64,000 nucleotides of DNA, from NCBI RefSeq assembly GCF_014905175.1, contig NC_057790.1:20858469-20922468 (forward strand), in the 5' to 3' direction. Positions 1-14,600 of this stretch are shown here, in pieces. A program made the position numbers and the translations under genes. The notes beneath the pieces are model-generated. The model was not told the DNA's origin and did not search any database. It saw only the letters and a program-made list of their open reading frames with translations. This DNA comes from Aphidius gifuensis (taxonomy: Eukaryota; Arthropoda; Insecta; Hymenoptera; Braconidae). The first letter of the stretch is position 1. Each line of letters begins with the position of its first letter.

Positions 1-939
1 CGTAAAATTCGCGAAAGTCAAAGATTTACTCTTTAGAATCGGCCGTTTCATTGCCAATAAACCGAGCGAAGGTAACGAAAATAAAAAAAGTAAATGGAAT
101 AAAAAAATAAAATAGAATAAAGGGTGTGGAAAAATAAAATAAAAGTAAAAAAGAATGAAAACAGAGGGTTTCTAAGGTAGTGGAATGAAAATCTTATCAC
201 GAGAAAAACGACGAGAAACGAACCGTTAAGAAAGTGGAAATGCGTGTTTTTCTATTGAGCTTTTTAAAAGTATATACAGTAATTTTTTTTTTTTTCACAT
301 ACAAACTCTCTTATGTACTTTGAGACTAAACGAGCGACACAATAGCACTACTTTAAACGTTTAAGAATGCACATGAAATTTGTGAAAATTAAATTAATTT
401 TTTTTTTTATATTTTTTTTTGTTGTCATAGTAAAAAAATTGTAAATTTAAAATTAATACTTTAAACTCAATTTTTTTTCTATATATCAAGAGATAAAATT
501 TTGTAAAATTATCAAGTAATTTGTCTATATTTATATTATTATTATTATTTTTTTTTTTTGCAACTCTTAATCAGCGAGTTTATTGTAGACTTCTCTAGCA
601 AAACCACAAACTTGGTAAATAAGTTTTCTCGAGGTTGAAGTAGAAGATGTAAAAGTGGAATGACAGGGGGATGAATCTGTACTGTATATATAGGCATTTA
701 TTCAGTCGAGTTCACTACGAGTTTTTGGCACATTTGCTTAACTATGTTAACAGATCAAAAGTCTTTACTTTCTAACATTTTTCCACTCTCGTCTCATCAC
801 TAAATTTCAACAATTTATACTCTTGTACAATTTCAAAATATACTTGAACTATAATTTTGCTGTATTGTCAGATATCAACAATTAACCCCGTTTGTAAATC
901 TAATACTTTAATTATAATTTTATATTTTATTATTTCCAG
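1..939. other. Region upstream of the first rhomboid exon
   Basis: The first ~100 bases are GC-richer (GCGAAAG, CGGCCG, CCAAT) and might be the edge of a promoter or leader. The rest is poly-T/poly-A rich with no convincing coding frame apart from the promoter-like site listed near 683. Confidence 0.4.
683..716 (+). promoter_or_regulatory. Possible TATA promoter for the 940 exon
   Basis: A TATATATA stretch (about 685-692) lies 20-30 bases before two initiator-like sequences, TTCAGTC near 702-707 and TTCACT near 711-716. The second has the usual TATA spacing. A start here would give a leader of about 225 bases before the ATG at 940, with one short upstream ORF at 743. TATA strings are common by chance in this AT-rich DNA, so support is weak. 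Confidence 0.25.
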
Positions 940-1052
940 ATGAGTGGAAAGAGAACGAGAAGTTTCAAGTGTGCTGTTCATCATCGTGACAGAGAAGTTA
1001 GCTCAGAAAATGATTTTCATTTATTAATTCATGAACCACCCCTTTTCCACAA
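940..1052 (+). CDS. Candidate alternative first coding exon of the rhomboid gene
   Basis: An ATG at 940 opens 37 codons (MSGKRTRSFKCAVHHRDREV to about residue 20) followed by two bases and the donor GTAAGC at 1053. The exon ends in phase 2, exactly what the common exon at 10724 (G|ATG GTT) requires, giving a read-through from LFHK into MVRMIGDEF. An in-frame TAA lies about 13 codons upstream, so this ATG would be the start. A TTTCCAG directly before the ATG could also be a splice acceptor for an upstream untranslated exon. Base composition is clearly less AT-rich than the surroundings. If not spliced, the frame stops at the TAA overlapping the donor. It could instead belong to another gene. 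Confidence 0.5.
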
Positions 1053-4000
1053 GTAAGCTCAACAATATATTTATTTAAAAATTATTTTATTTTTTCAAAT
1101 TGATGTAAATCTCCATTTATTTGTTTACAATTTTGAATTTAATATAAAATTATAACTTATCAAGTTTAGTTGACATATTCAAGTCTATGTATAGTCTAGT
1201 TTTATATAATAAAATAACTGTTAGAGTAGCTGGTGCACAAGAGATAAGACCAGACAAATAAAATATCTTGTATATATATGCAATATAAAATATTATTTAG
1301 GTGTGATATTCTAAGCAGGTAGTAGACGAGTGAAGTAAATAAAAATAAAAAATATAACATCGTGGGGGCAAAATAATAAACATAAAAAAAAAAAAAAAAA
1401 CAAGATAAAGGCCATAGAAGGTGGCATGATGCATTTGCAAAAAGACGTTACCAGACTCGGATGCAGCTTATGCTATACATAAAGTCTTCGTCTTTTACTC
1501 GATAGAAGCTTTTTATTTTTTTTATTTTAAAATTCTGTCTATAATACGACTGTCTATCCATGGACATTTTTTTTTTTCTTTTTTATATTATTTTTTCATC
1601 CCCTTGGGTTGTGCCGCATGCGTCTATAAATGCAACCAGACTATGTAAATTTTTGTCAGAGTAAGTTTAAGAAAATGTTAAAGTAACCACGCGAATACCA
1701 TGAAAACCCAAATGGATAAAGAAGGGTTGAAACGACCAAAGTAAAATACATATGACTCTATTTTTTTTTTTATGTCTATATCCGACGCACTGATGTGCAA
1801 TTTTTACTTTCAAATATATCCATTACTATTTTTATTTATTTTTAAAAAGATTGGAAAAACGACACACCCAATAAATTATTTTATAATATTATTATACGTT
1901 TTTTTTCTTTTGCTGTAATGAATTTTTTATTAGCGATTAAACTTAATTATTATTTTTTTTTTCAATAAACATTTTTATATTGCAAAAGAAAGCTAGTTTT
2001 ATTTGAAATTTTGTGAAGGTTTTTGCGACTATTTTAATTAATGACTCTTTTTTAATACGAAGAAAAGGTAAATTATTATATAGGGTATAAAAATAAACAT
2101 TTACATTTGAAAATTATATTTTTAAATCAATAATATGATGCAAGTTTAATTTTTCTTGAATAATTTATTTTAATCGATCTATTTTTATACTGATACATGG
2201 TTTTTTTTTTGATTATTTTTTCATCACCGCATGTGTTTAACAATTTGAGACTTGAATTATTAACATATACACTCTTTGGGTATCATATATTTTAGAGTGG
2301 TTGTAAATTTTTACGAGTATGTATACATAGCTCCGTCAACGCCAAAACTTTTTTTTTAATTTTTTTTTCCATCAATTTATAAATTTTACTTTTTTTTTTT
2401 TTGCGTCTCGTCAAATAGACGTGTGTTTGTATTTTGAATTTTTTTTAACTTTATTCAGTAGTGATGTATTCCACCACTTTGACACAACAAGCCAATAAAT
2501 GAAATTGAAATTGAAAAAAAAAAAAAATGTAATAATATATCTATAAAAAAATATAAAGCTTCGGGGGTGGTCGGTACAGACATTCCAGATTGGGCTTTTC
2601 ACTGTTTTTTTTTTTTTTTTTCATCTTTTTGGGTGTATATATATCTCAATAATAAACCAACTCACATACATATGTGTTATACATTGAATATCATGAATTC
2701 CTTGAGTTGTCAAATGCAAGAATAACGACGACAACAATCATTTTGTATACAGTAGCGGCTTGACTTTGATATACCACGACGACCATCTCTTTGCAATGAA
2801 TTATATTGTGTTGAATTTTTTTATGTTTATATTTTTTCATTGTAAAAATAAAATCTAGCTAAAATAGTCATCCTTATATGCAGGTCATTCTGTATATTTT
2901 TCTCTCTTTATTTTTATACTTTTCTTTTATCAAAGAGGAACACACGCAAAGGCTCGTCTCTTTAAAAAAATAAAAATAGAAGAAAGAGGAAAAATAAATG
3001 AAAATAAATAGAATAAAATATCTATAAAAATAGAAAATAGAAAAGAAGAAAATATATATATACGAAGGACACTAGTTTTTTTTTTTTTTCACGCTGAATA
3101 ACTGCAAGGCAAATTGGGAGATCTTTTACAAGTTCTCATCCTTCTTTTGACTGTGTATATTTACCGTCTTCCATCTTCACACATAAAAATACATTTAAAA
3201 AATTTTTTACTTCTTTAAAATACAAATGCTACTGGAGTCTATTCGAGTAGTCACGTACAAAACTTACCTTACTACCCTTAACGACTTTCACCGTCAGCCT
3301 TGGCGAGCCTTGGCATTTTGCCTATACCTTTACAACTTACGATATACATATCTCTATCTTTTGCAACTTGCCTGTAAAAGTGTGACACTCACAACCCTCT
3401 TTCTTTCTCTCACCCCTAATTTTGTGCTTTACTTTTTCCTTATTTTTTTTTTTTACACGCAAACAAGACTTATCCTCTACTTTAACTACGATTTTCATCC
3501 AACTTTGAATTAAAGGTTAAATTTAACTCTGTAATTTCAAGGTTTATTTGTCATTCAAATATCATTGTAACTTGAGATTAATTAAAAAACTAATTAACTT
3601 GTGTTATTTATTTTTTAAATTACATTTATTATTTATATTTTATATAAACCAGGGATAAAACAAAACAACAAAATATTATATACAAGTTTAGATATAAATT
3701 TTAAAATAAACAAATAGATAAATTATACCATTAATAAATTTAACTTGATAATATTTATGAGCTTTTTTTAACTGTAAAAAAAAGTTATTTTAAATAAAAA
3801 ATAAAAGTCTTATTATATTTATTAAAAGGTGAAGATTTTTTGGTATTTTTATTATATTTTTGTCGGCAATTTCATTGGTCAATTATGAGGTCACTTTGAT
3901 TCAAATTGTCTGACTCACGCTCATATATTTTTTTCTTCTTTTTTTTTGTATTTTTGGGGCTAATAAAAGGCATATTGAATTTGATGAATAATGGGTCAGT

Positions 4001-4689
4001 TATAGAGTGACGCTTGCTTGTATTTATATCCACCCTCAAATACAGGGTTTTATTTTTTTTCTATTTTCTGCTGCTTATGCACTCTCGTGTGTAGACATAT
4101 TGTTATACATTATAAGAAATCAGACAGAGTCTTGAAGTTAATGGGGGCATGAAAAAGGCCTTGACACGTTGGGGACATCAGAGGGGTGAAATTTATTTGG
4201 TAAGGAAATTCTCTCCTACTGGGTTTAATGTGTTTCAAAAAAAATAAATATGAAATTCACCACCTGGGCCCTTTTAGGCTTATGCACACGGTGTTTTATT
4301 TGTCAATCTCATTTTTTTTTTTTTTTTTTTTTGGGGTGCATGGGTCAGTGGTCAAGTCTCATGGAAATTATAAAATAACATAAAAATATAATTGAATAAT
4401 TTTTTTTTTAAATAAAAAAAATTATCTCACTTTTAAAATACATTAATCAATTTATTTAAAATAAAAAAAGTAGTTAAAATTAAAATATTAATTAATTAAT
4501 TAATTACACTAATAATAATTTAATAAATGAAAAAAAAAATTATATATCAACACTTTTTATTGAATCTAACACACTAAAATTTTAATAGTAAAAAAAAAAT
4601 GATATGGAAAATTTATAAATAAATTTTAAAAAATGATGAAAAAAAATATATATATATTTAAATATTGAGTAACAAGGATCGTTCTTCTC
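1053..4689 (+). other. Intron or upstream non-coding DNA
   Basis: AT-rich with many T and A runs, including a run of about 20 T near 4313-4332. The frame at 3226-3513 is hydrophobic and low-complexity and has no family features. I see no gene here. Confidence 0.6.
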
Positions 4690-4941
4690 AACGTCTCGCG
4701 GCAGAGTGCGAAATGTTTCTTTGAAGTTGGTGCATCATGAGAGCGAGTATCATTGTACAAAGTATAAAATTTTATTGGCTGTTGTTGCTCTCCCACTTGA
4801 CTCATCTGTTGGCTTTATCCAATGGAGTTGCTCAAATGCTTTCCCACTCTAAATAAACGCGTGTGTGCCACCCACGCCCGCTCCAGAATTCGTGTAGCTG
4901 GGGAGACACAGTCTCTGCTCGGTCAGTCACTCGATCACTCA

Positions 4942-4976
4942 TCAGTGTGCCCGTGGCGCCCTGTGAGAAGGGACGT
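4942..4976 (+). promoter_or_regulatory. Inr + DPE core promoter of the rhomboid 5485 exon
   Basis: TCAGTG at 4942-4947 matches the arthropod initiator TCAKTY except its last base, with +1 A at 4944. GGACGT occupies 4971-4976, which is exactly +28 to +33 and matches the downstream promoter element RGWCGT. It sits in a GC-richer island (about 4690-4990) with a CCAAT-type box near 4819 and a TATAAAA near 4763. A second TCAGTC initiator-like site lies at 4923. Transcription from 4944 would run directly into the exon with the ATG at 5485. No transcript data seen; assignment is by motif and position. Confidence 0.6.
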
Positions 4977-5484
4977 CTACGAGTTTATTAAATTCATTTA
5001 TTCGTTTAATAAAAAAACAAAAATATATATCAAAATTTTCTCGTGTGTTGTTTGTGTCAATTTTAACATCTCGAAATAATTAATTGTTTATGAAAATCAA
5101 CTACAATCAACAATTAAATTAATAAAAATAAAAAAGAATTTACGTGTTTTGTTTTTTTTTTTTTTTTCTCATTTACTGTTTTACTCAAAGTTCTTTTGTT
5201 TTTTTTTTATTTTTTTTTTGTCAATCGTCTTTTAAGCAGTTTGTGTTATTGTGTTTGTCAATTGTTTTTTTTTTTTTTTTCTCAATAATATATTTATGAT
5301 TTAATTAAAGAAAAAAAATTACATCTTCTTTTTGTTTTTTTATTTATTTTTTGACAAAATGGCGTTAATTGTCAATGTGTAAAAAAAAAAAATAAGCGAG
5401 TGTTAAAATTATAAGCATTATTACATTGAGTAATAATTAAAAATTGAAAAAAAAAAAAATAGTTTTGAGGTGTAAAACGCAACA
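4944..5484 (+). other. Predicted 5' untranslated leader of the rhomboid transcript
   Basis: Between the predicted start site and the ATG at 5485 the sequence moves from a GC-richer start into runs of T and A, with several upstream ATGs and an in-frame TAA 12 bases before the chosen ATG. This is what an unspliced arthropod leader looks like, but internal splicing cannot be excluded. Confidence 0.45.
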
Positions 5485-5660
5485 ATGTGTATAACAACAC
5501 CATTAAGTGCAACAAAAATATTAAAGGATACGGCTTGCGGACCAGCTAGAACAATTGCAACTAGTATATTGCCGGTTCGTGGTTTATCTAATGGTGCTAC
5601 AATAACAACGACACTTAGAAATAATGGAGAGCATGGAAGACCTGGACACACGTCAATCAT
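5485..5660 (+). CDS. Rhomboid, alternative first coding exon (58 codons)
   Basis: The ATG at 5485 has A at -3 and an in-frame stop just upstream. It opens 58 codons (starting MCITTPLSATKILKDTACGP, ending GRPGHTSI) plus two bases, then a donor GTAAAT at 5661. The phase-2 end joins the common exon at 10724 without breaking frame (I-M-M-V-R). Codon use is mixed and non-repetitive, unlike the flanks. It would form the cytosolic N-terminal tail, the most variable part of rhomboids, rich in Thr, Ala and Gly with no recognisable domain. Without splicing, the frame ends at a TAA one codon later. An 84-codon frame on the opposite strand is taken as its shadow. Confidence 0.7.
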
Positions 5661-8600
5661 GTAAATATTATTCAATCAAAAACCATATATAGAAATAAAA
5701 TTATCAGCCAATAAAAAAAAAAAAAAAAAGTATACAAATAATTTTCTAGTGTTGATCATATTTTTTTTTTTTTTTTTTTTGTCGAATCATATTGAGTTAA
5801 CGGGTTATGATGATGATTGTATAAAAGTGTTGCAAATTTATCACGAATAGATGGCGTCTATTACCATGAGGGATCGTGTTAAAAGCACGTGCTGTTGTGT
5901 TTTTCTAACATTCAACTTTTATCTTTACTTATGTGTTTTTTGCCGACAAGAATTCTTGATTTTTTTTTTTTTTTAGTTGTTTATTTATTTTTTTGTTTTT
6001 TTTTTTTAACCCCAGCAACTTTGTGCATACTCTATTTTTGGAGTACCGGGAACACGATATATATTTTCACTCTGTACATATGTACATGTACATACAATTT
6101 AAAAGAAAATAATAATAAAAAATATATAAATAAAAAATATACGCGATGAGAAGGTTTTGTCTTGGGAATGAAAATATGAATAGCCAAATGCGGTGACACA
6201 CCATCGATTTGTATGTACCGTTACGAATTGTAATGCTTCGCTTGATTGCTCATTTTTTTTTTTTTTTTTTTTTTCACTTTTTGTTTCATGCTATCTAGAA
6301 CATTGGGAATTTAATTTTTTTCATTATTTAATATTCTGCAATATCAAGTCAATTGTCAAGGGCATGCTTTTTTTTTTATTAATTTGTTTCTTTTTTTTTT
6401 TTACACTTGACATATTATCTTTGTTATAATGGATATTGTTGAAATGTGAAACTTAAATTTATTTAGTATTTAAATAGATATTTTCAATAAAATTTAATGA
6501 CAGTGACATTTTGTCAGTCATTTTTTTTGTGCTTTATTTTAACTCGTAAAAATATTTCAATAAAATTGAATGACAAAACTTTATCAATATGAATTGACCA
6601 AAGAGTTTGCCATCGTCTTTATCGCAAATTGAAATTGCGGTATTGAAAAATCCTGAGAAAAAAAAACAAATAATGATAAAAAAAAAAAATTTTCTACTTT
6701 TCAAGAAGCATCTCACGACGACACTCAATTTAAATATTATCATCTTTTTTTTTATTTTTTTATATATTTCTTTCAATACACACCAAGCGCAAAGAAAAAC
6801 AAAAAAATAAACAAGAATTTTTACGTAACATATAAATTCAATTAAATTAAACTAAAAAACTTTTTTATTTAATTTAAAAATTGTCATTAATTGAAAAATA
6901 AAATTTACCATCAAGCCACAAATTTACACCCATTGCATTTAATTATTTTAAACAACGTTACTCATTTTTATGATGAAAAAAAAAAAAATTAAAAAAAGAG
7001 TAAATTATTTTCATTGTTATATACTGGTAAAATTTTAATCAATGATTAATTAAATTTTCATTATATATTCTCATATAAAAAAAATTATCTCATTGTTTTT
7101 AGTTTCACAAATAATTTCAAACAAAAGCACAATGAATATATAAAAAAAAATAATTTAAAAAATAAAATCCATCGATTTACTTGTGATAATGAATCGAGAT
7201 ATATAATGTGAACAAAAAAAATGAAAAAAAAAATCTATCTCAATCAGTGAATAATATAAAAATCAATAAAATTAAATTATCTAACAATGATAAAAAAAAT
7301 TCAGCGTTGATTCGTACATGTCCACCACAATGCTGGCTTTTCCTTACAATAGTATTTGAATTTATATATTTAAATGTATGTGTACAATTGGAATATATAT
7401 ATACACACACTATTGAAGTTGAAGGGAAAGACCAAGGTAGTTTGAAAGGATGACAAGTTGGCACCTAACAAGTGACAATTACCGGCGCTAACGAGCTCAG
7501 GGGGCTGACTTTAGTTTAAGGCGATAGTAAAATATATATAGACAACTAGTTTCTGGGACTGCTGTTACATATAGATTGAGTTCTAGTTGCAGTACTAGCA
7601 GCATCCGCCTTCAACCACTGTCAAGTTCCAACTCAATAGTATATACTTGATGCTCGTTTTGGATTTTCTAAGCATCAGACAAATCTTCTTAAAAAATGAC
7701 AAACTTGTCTTATCGTTAAAAAACATTTTTCATTATTTCTTTAAAAACTTTTACTCATTCTTTTTTATTTTTCAATTTTCTTATAAGAGTTCTCATTATA
7801 TTTTGAGTTATCATTTTTTTTAAAAAATATAATTATATGTACGGAGAATAAATATATATTTGTTTTGTCGAGTTAAATATAGTTGAATCATCATCAAACA
7901 TCTTTGTATTATAAGCCGCTGGAATTCGACGAATATCGTGGTTTTGTTTGGTAAAATAATGACAACCACAAGTCTTAAAGCCACACTCGCTGCAAAGCCC
8001 CTTATGTTTTTTACTCTTTATTTTTTCTCTTCAACAGTTTTGCTACTGCAACTATTATAATATTATATACTGTATTTGTATATATATATAATATTTACGA
8101 CAGGAAAAAGCTATGATATACAGTCGTATGGTGAACCACCACGCATCCAGTCTACCATCATACTCATCTGTAGCTCACTAATCCTTTATCTCTCTTTTCG
8201 TGTAATCCAAACACTAATTGCTACTCTCAAACATACAGCTCAAATTTATGCTGAGCTTTTCACACATATTAATATCATAAATTATTACACGTACATGTAG
8301 AAAATTTGATATTATATACACAGAAAAAATAGCAAAAAAATTGAATAAAAAAATGGCAAACTGAAAATATATATAAATGTTATTTAAAAAAAAAAAAATA
8401 GCGTACTTGTTATTATAAGTTTCAATTGTTAGTTTTGAAAATAATTTTCATTTTTTTTTTTTTTTTTCAACTTTTGTTTTTAATAAAAAATATACAAGTA
8501 AAAATTATTATTTTTCATTTTTTTAAAAATTCATTTCGCAATGAATTAAGGGTTTTTTTTAACGAGGTAAATTTATTCATTCATATCTGACCTCATTTTC

Positions 8601-11600
8601 ACAGATAAAAAAAAATATATTCGAGGAAAAAAAAAGCTGGTTATTGTATATTTACATGTAGATGACCCTGAGACACGCATAAAAAATAATTATATTAAAA
8701 TTAAAATTTGTTAATAATCCTGAAAATTAAATTATAAAAAAAAAAAAATTGAAATATATAATTAACAAAAAAATAAATTGATTAAATCAAATGTCAGTAA
8801 AATTTTCAATTTAAATTTCATAAAACACTGATGCATAACTGTAACATGTCGAATATTCTAAAATGCATTAAATTTTTTACATTTAATTTTCATTTTATTC
8901 GTACAAATTACTATGCAATTCAGTCAATTAAACGACATATCAAAAACCTGTCTCCTTGTTACACGAAAAAAATATAAAAAAAACTCTCTATAACATTATA
9001 AATATTTTTTTTTTTTCTTTTATTATTCACCAAATATATATTCGTGACGAAAAAATATATTGCGTGTTGATAGGTGGGTCATGAATTTAATTATAAAAAA
9101 TAAAACTATATCTTAATATTTTTATGTTATTTAAGTAACTCAATGAGCACAAATAAATATTAAATAATTAAAAAAAAAAAACATTATTAACTTGAAACTT
9201 AAACTGGCAATTAAAAAGAAAAAAAAACAATAAAAATTGATAATACAGTTTTATTATCATTTCATTGTTTTTTATTTTGTTTTTTTTCTTCATAAATAAT
9301 TAATTAATTTATTGATCTAAATTTTTGTTAATAATATACAAAACAAACATAATTTAATTATTAATTTTTAAAGTATATATTAAAAGTTATTTGTGTTGAA
9401 TTCTATGCAATGTTTTGTTACTGGTTGTGAGGGTAAAAACATACCGTGTATAATGTGTACATGTATGTACACATAAAAATAAAATACCTGTGTGTTGATA
9501 ATGTGGTTTTGCAATGAGGATGATGGTGGTAGTAGTAGTGGGGTTGGTCAGAAGAGAGAATCGATAAGAGCATGTTTCGTTGCGACTTGTGGACATCGAA
9601 AAAGTTAAAGGTGGCTTTGTCGAAGGGTAGTTTAATTTATATAGTTAGTTTTGTGCGTCGCGACGGCTTCCTGGATACCTTATATTATTTATAAAAGGAT
9701 AAAAAAGCTTTCTCCAATAATTTTGTATTTAAAAATAATTCATAAAATATATCTTAATCAATATACTGCAGCAGTATTACATGTGAACAGGGATTTAAAG
9801 TGTAAAGACAAGATACAATATTTCAACCCCTTTTTTCTTTGATTGCAAATAAATGTTTGTTTTATGTTATTATCTTATGTACACATATACATTTTTTTTA
9901 TAATATAAATACAACAATTCTGACCAGTATGGGAAGACAAGAGACAATGAAATTATTATCTCTTTTCGCGCTTATAAAATGAAATAACCCGACTGTCTGA
10001 CTGGCGCTATTGTTTCAACGTTCACCTTATACTCTTTTCATATTTTTTTTTCTATGCGACCAGGAAAATTAAAAAGCAAAAAAAAAGACGACGACGACGT
10101 TTAACTATATACTCTACCTAAATTAAATTTTTTTTTTATTCTTTATTTTTTCCAGTTGAACCTGGAAAAAAAAAAAAAAAATCTTATAAGTGTGTATACT
10201 CAAAAGAACCGATCTTTTGTATGTATATTTTTTTTTTAACTCTTTTTTTTTTTAATTTAGAAAAAAAGAAAAATAAGCACATAAAAATAACAAGTTTGAC
10301 ACAACTTAACTTTCTTTGCTACCTTGTTATATAACATGAAGCAAATTAATTATCAAAAATTTTTTTCTTAATTATTATTTCAAGTTTTTTAAATTAATTT
10401 ATTTTATGTTTTTTATTGATCAATCATAAATGAATTGAATTATATTTTTACTAAAGATAATTAACAATAAATTATTGACATTACCCATGAACTACGTACA
10501 TTGCAATTAATTTACTTTAAATTTTTAAATACTTTAAACATCATATGTAAATTAAATATGCAAATAAATTTTTATTAATTATTGATACATTAATTGCTTG
10601 TTAAATAATTAATACATATTTAATAATTCATAATTTATTAGCAATTTAAATTATCTATTTAATTCATGTATCATCATTCAAATAATTATAATAATTGTAA
10701 ATTTTTATTTTGTATTTTTCAAGGATGGTTCGTATGATTGGCGATGAATTTCTTACTGAAGAAAGGGACCGTAAATATTACGCAGATCACTACACATGTT
10801 GTCCACCGCCACTCTTCATTATCCTCATTACACTTGTCGAGGTAAGTGTTTTTTAATATTTAAATATTCATTTGAAAAAAAAAAAAAAAAAAACTACTTT
10901 ATTATTCATATTATTTATCCTAAAAAAATAATATCAAATATAAATTTTTTTGACAAATAAAATTTCGTTATTATTTAACATAATAATAATAACAATAAAT
11001 AAATGTCAAAATGATTTATTATATTATGTAAATTTAGTAAAATAATAATATTAATTTGTTGTAATAATAACTGAACCTTGAACGAGTTATATTACAGATT
11101 CTGTTACATTTGTCTCAAATTAATTTTCAATTTAAATAAAATAACAATAGTTATTATAATTTATTAATCATTAATTAATTTGGAAATATAATTTATCATT
11201 TAAATTACTCAATACGATATTGTTTGAATTTTGTCATCTATCAAACACCCTCTATTTTATTTTATTCATAATTATTTTTAATTTACATTTTAATTCTATT
11301 TGCAATATTCATTGAAATATTTACAACAGTATTTTATTAATCTACAAAAATATTTACAAAACACAAAAAATTCAAATACAAAGGTCACTGATAATTACGC
11401 ACTTTGAAAAGAAAAAAAGAAAATTATTATTTTTCTATTCTGATATTTTTAATTGTCCTATTGTACGTGAAAAAAATTTGTTTTTGTTTATTTTTTTTTT
11501 TTATCTATTATTGATTTGTCTAGTGAACCACCATAGCTTTTTGTATTAACAAAAAAAAAGCTCTTTTTATATCTCCAATGAATGTAGCTTAAATAATGAA

Positions 11601-14600
11601 AGCATTGTTATAAAAGAATTGAAAAAAAAAAGAAAAAACAATATATAGTTTCATTTTATTGATAGTGACCAATGGCTACTTTTATTCAATAAAATGAGAA
11701 TGTAAAAGGGTTATACGATATACATTGATGATCAAGACAAAGAAAATTTTACCACACAAGAAAATTGTTATTTGGTCAATAATATATATCGAATAATAAT
11801 CTGATGTTTATATTTTTTTAGTATATCGATTTATATACGTAATATAGTAATTTTTATCTCTGACCCTTAATACACCGCAAAGTTTAAAAGTATTATACAG
11901 AATAAAAATACAGAAAATAATAGAAGCAAATTGGTTTTTTTTTTTTGTCGTTGCTATTTTTGGCTAAAATTGTTTGAAAAGCCACATTGCATTTGACATA
12001 CTGGCCACAAAAAATATTATTATACAAGACAATAATTTTTCTAGTATTTTAATTTTAATTTTATATAATATTTAATAATATTTTTTGATGGTTTATATAC
12101 AAATTTAACTGGGCTAAATAATTTTTACTATATTTTATTACAAATTGTTACAATTTCTGCTTAACAATTTTTATAGTATTTATCAACAATTTGTTTTCAG
12201 TACCATAATAATTATTGTGTTACTCAATAAATTTTGTCATTTAGAAGTGTAAATTTTATTGTGCAAACAATGAAAATTATCACATCAACTAAACAAGTTT
12301 TAGATAAATCTTAAAAAATATATTATCGTCTTTCAATTGGCCCACTACTTTGTTGATTATCACCAAAAAATTTCGATCAGTTTTCTCAACAATTTATTTT
12401 GAATTATATGATTTTACACTGTGTCGTTTTGCAGATTGTACATATAGTAATGTATATGACATGATTATACTCTGCTTATCTCTCTTGATTTTGTCAATTT
12501 ATTTTCCATTGAAACGAAAAGGGACAAGATAACAACTGATAGAACTTCTCATCGGGATATTACCCAAGACGCGTTACTTCGTATCATTTTCTCTTCTTCC
12601 TTTTGTATATCTTGTACACTTGTATTTGTCTTATATATACATACACATATATCTGTTGTATATACTCGTGGACTTTTTCCTCAGGGATATTTTCATGTTT
12701 CATTCTATCTTAACTAATTCCCAAAGCTCTCTATTTCACTTAAATACATACACACAGATATACATTTATATAGTACAAATGTATAGTTAAGTGGACATCA
12801 GAGTTATATAGAAATATATATAGATGTACTATTCTCTCAGTAGATATATATATGTTTATAATATTCTATTCCCCGCGTGTTCGCATATTCAAACTAGTTG
12901 TCGACTGAACTAACCTCGTTATCCAGAAATGACATTAGGATACTCTCTCTTTCCTTGCTTCGTTACTGCATCGTATTATCAACCCTCCCTTTTACCCCTT
13001 AACTACTTAGCTTGGAAGTTTCCATCTTTTCCTCATTTTGGCTCAGCTCCATTTTAAATATTATCTATTTTCATGTATATTATAATCAAAAATATATTGT
13101 CTTTCTTATAATTTTATTATTTTAAATATATGTATTACAATTTTCAATTTACATCAAACTATAATATATTTATAATTAATTAATATTTAAAAAAAAAAAA
13201 AAGCTAAATAAAATCGTAAAAAGACAAATAAATTTAGTCGTGTCATTTTAGCAATCTAGATCTTTTTGCAAAGATTATTAAAACCTTTGAGATAAAATAT
13301 ATACAGGTAAACTTAGGGTTATAAGAGATAGAGAGAGTAAGATTGATTAAAAAAAAAAAAAGGATACAAGAAATAAAAATATATATAAAATGAGAATGAG
13401 TAAGACGAGAGAGAGAAAAAAGGATAGTAAATACGCGGGACGAGCACCTGCTACCGGCTGCCATAAAAGTTTCAGGGCCGGCACACGACGAACCTCGTTA
13501 CCAAGACGCACGTACATGTTACGTTTTTTTTTTCGCTAAAAAAATGAAAATAAAAAAATAAATTTTAGCACACACACACAAGTAGAAGTTGATGTGCATA
13601 TATATCTGTAAAAAAGTATATAAAAGTTCAGACAATAATACAACAGACTGAGTCATGTATGACTGACAATAGTGCATGTTCATGTATTTGTATATGTAAA
13701 TATAGATTGACATTGCATATATATGTGTATGTAAGTTTAGATAGATACATATGAAACAGGTAGAGTGATGGGTTATATCGTTGAATACTCACTCGCAGTG
13801 TCAAAGTGAGTAAAAGAGATGAAAATTATTGTGAGGTTTTTTTTTTTTTTGCGAGAAATCGATTTTACGCTAAAGCTCTCTTTCTCTCTCTCCTTTCCCT
13901 TGGCCACACACGACCCCTCAGGGAATGACAGTAGACAACGAGAGATGCGTGTTGCACGGTGACTTTGTGAAATCATCATTTATTACCAAATGTCTGAAAA
14001 CACAATAGCCAACCCTCATTTTATTTAAAAATATATTTTTGTATAATTTTTAAATAAAATTATTTCAAGGTAATATAATATGTATATTAAAAAAATTAAA
14101 TATTTATATTATGAATTTATTTATAATATCATACTTTTTTATTTATTAAATATTTGTTACTCGTTTTTTTTTACTTTTTGGTAAAATTTAAACATCATAC
14201 AAAATTAATCTCAGGTTTATTATATTTTCGCATTTTTTTAATATAGTTAATATTTTCTAATCAAATAAGTGCATAGTATGTATAGTGAATAAAGTATATT
14301 TATTATAAGCACAATTCCATCGTCCTTGCGTGTGTGTTCATCGACCAAAACGAAATTATAATTTCAGAGTATCTCTACAATTTTTCCCCACTCTTGCATG
14401 AATACTTTCCTTCCTATATATACGCCTCATAATTATCGACTTGTTCGTTTCCTTTCATATCCACACATTTAAATTTACACACTCAAGAAAATAAAAAAAT
14501 TAATAAATTCTCTATACATATATGCACAAAATTTATGCATTTATATATGCATGAGAATCGAGGACTAAAAATACTCTTTGAAATGTTCACATTTTACTAG

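Noticed and set aside
3226..3513. 95-codon plus-strand ORF
   Set aside because: Hydrophobic low-complexity translation of T-rich DNA without homology features or neighbours.
5421..5675. 84-codon minus-strand frame over the rhomboid first exon
   Set aside because: The plus strand here has a proper start, an upstream stop, a donor and the right phase for the next rhomboid exon. The minus frame is its antisense shadow.
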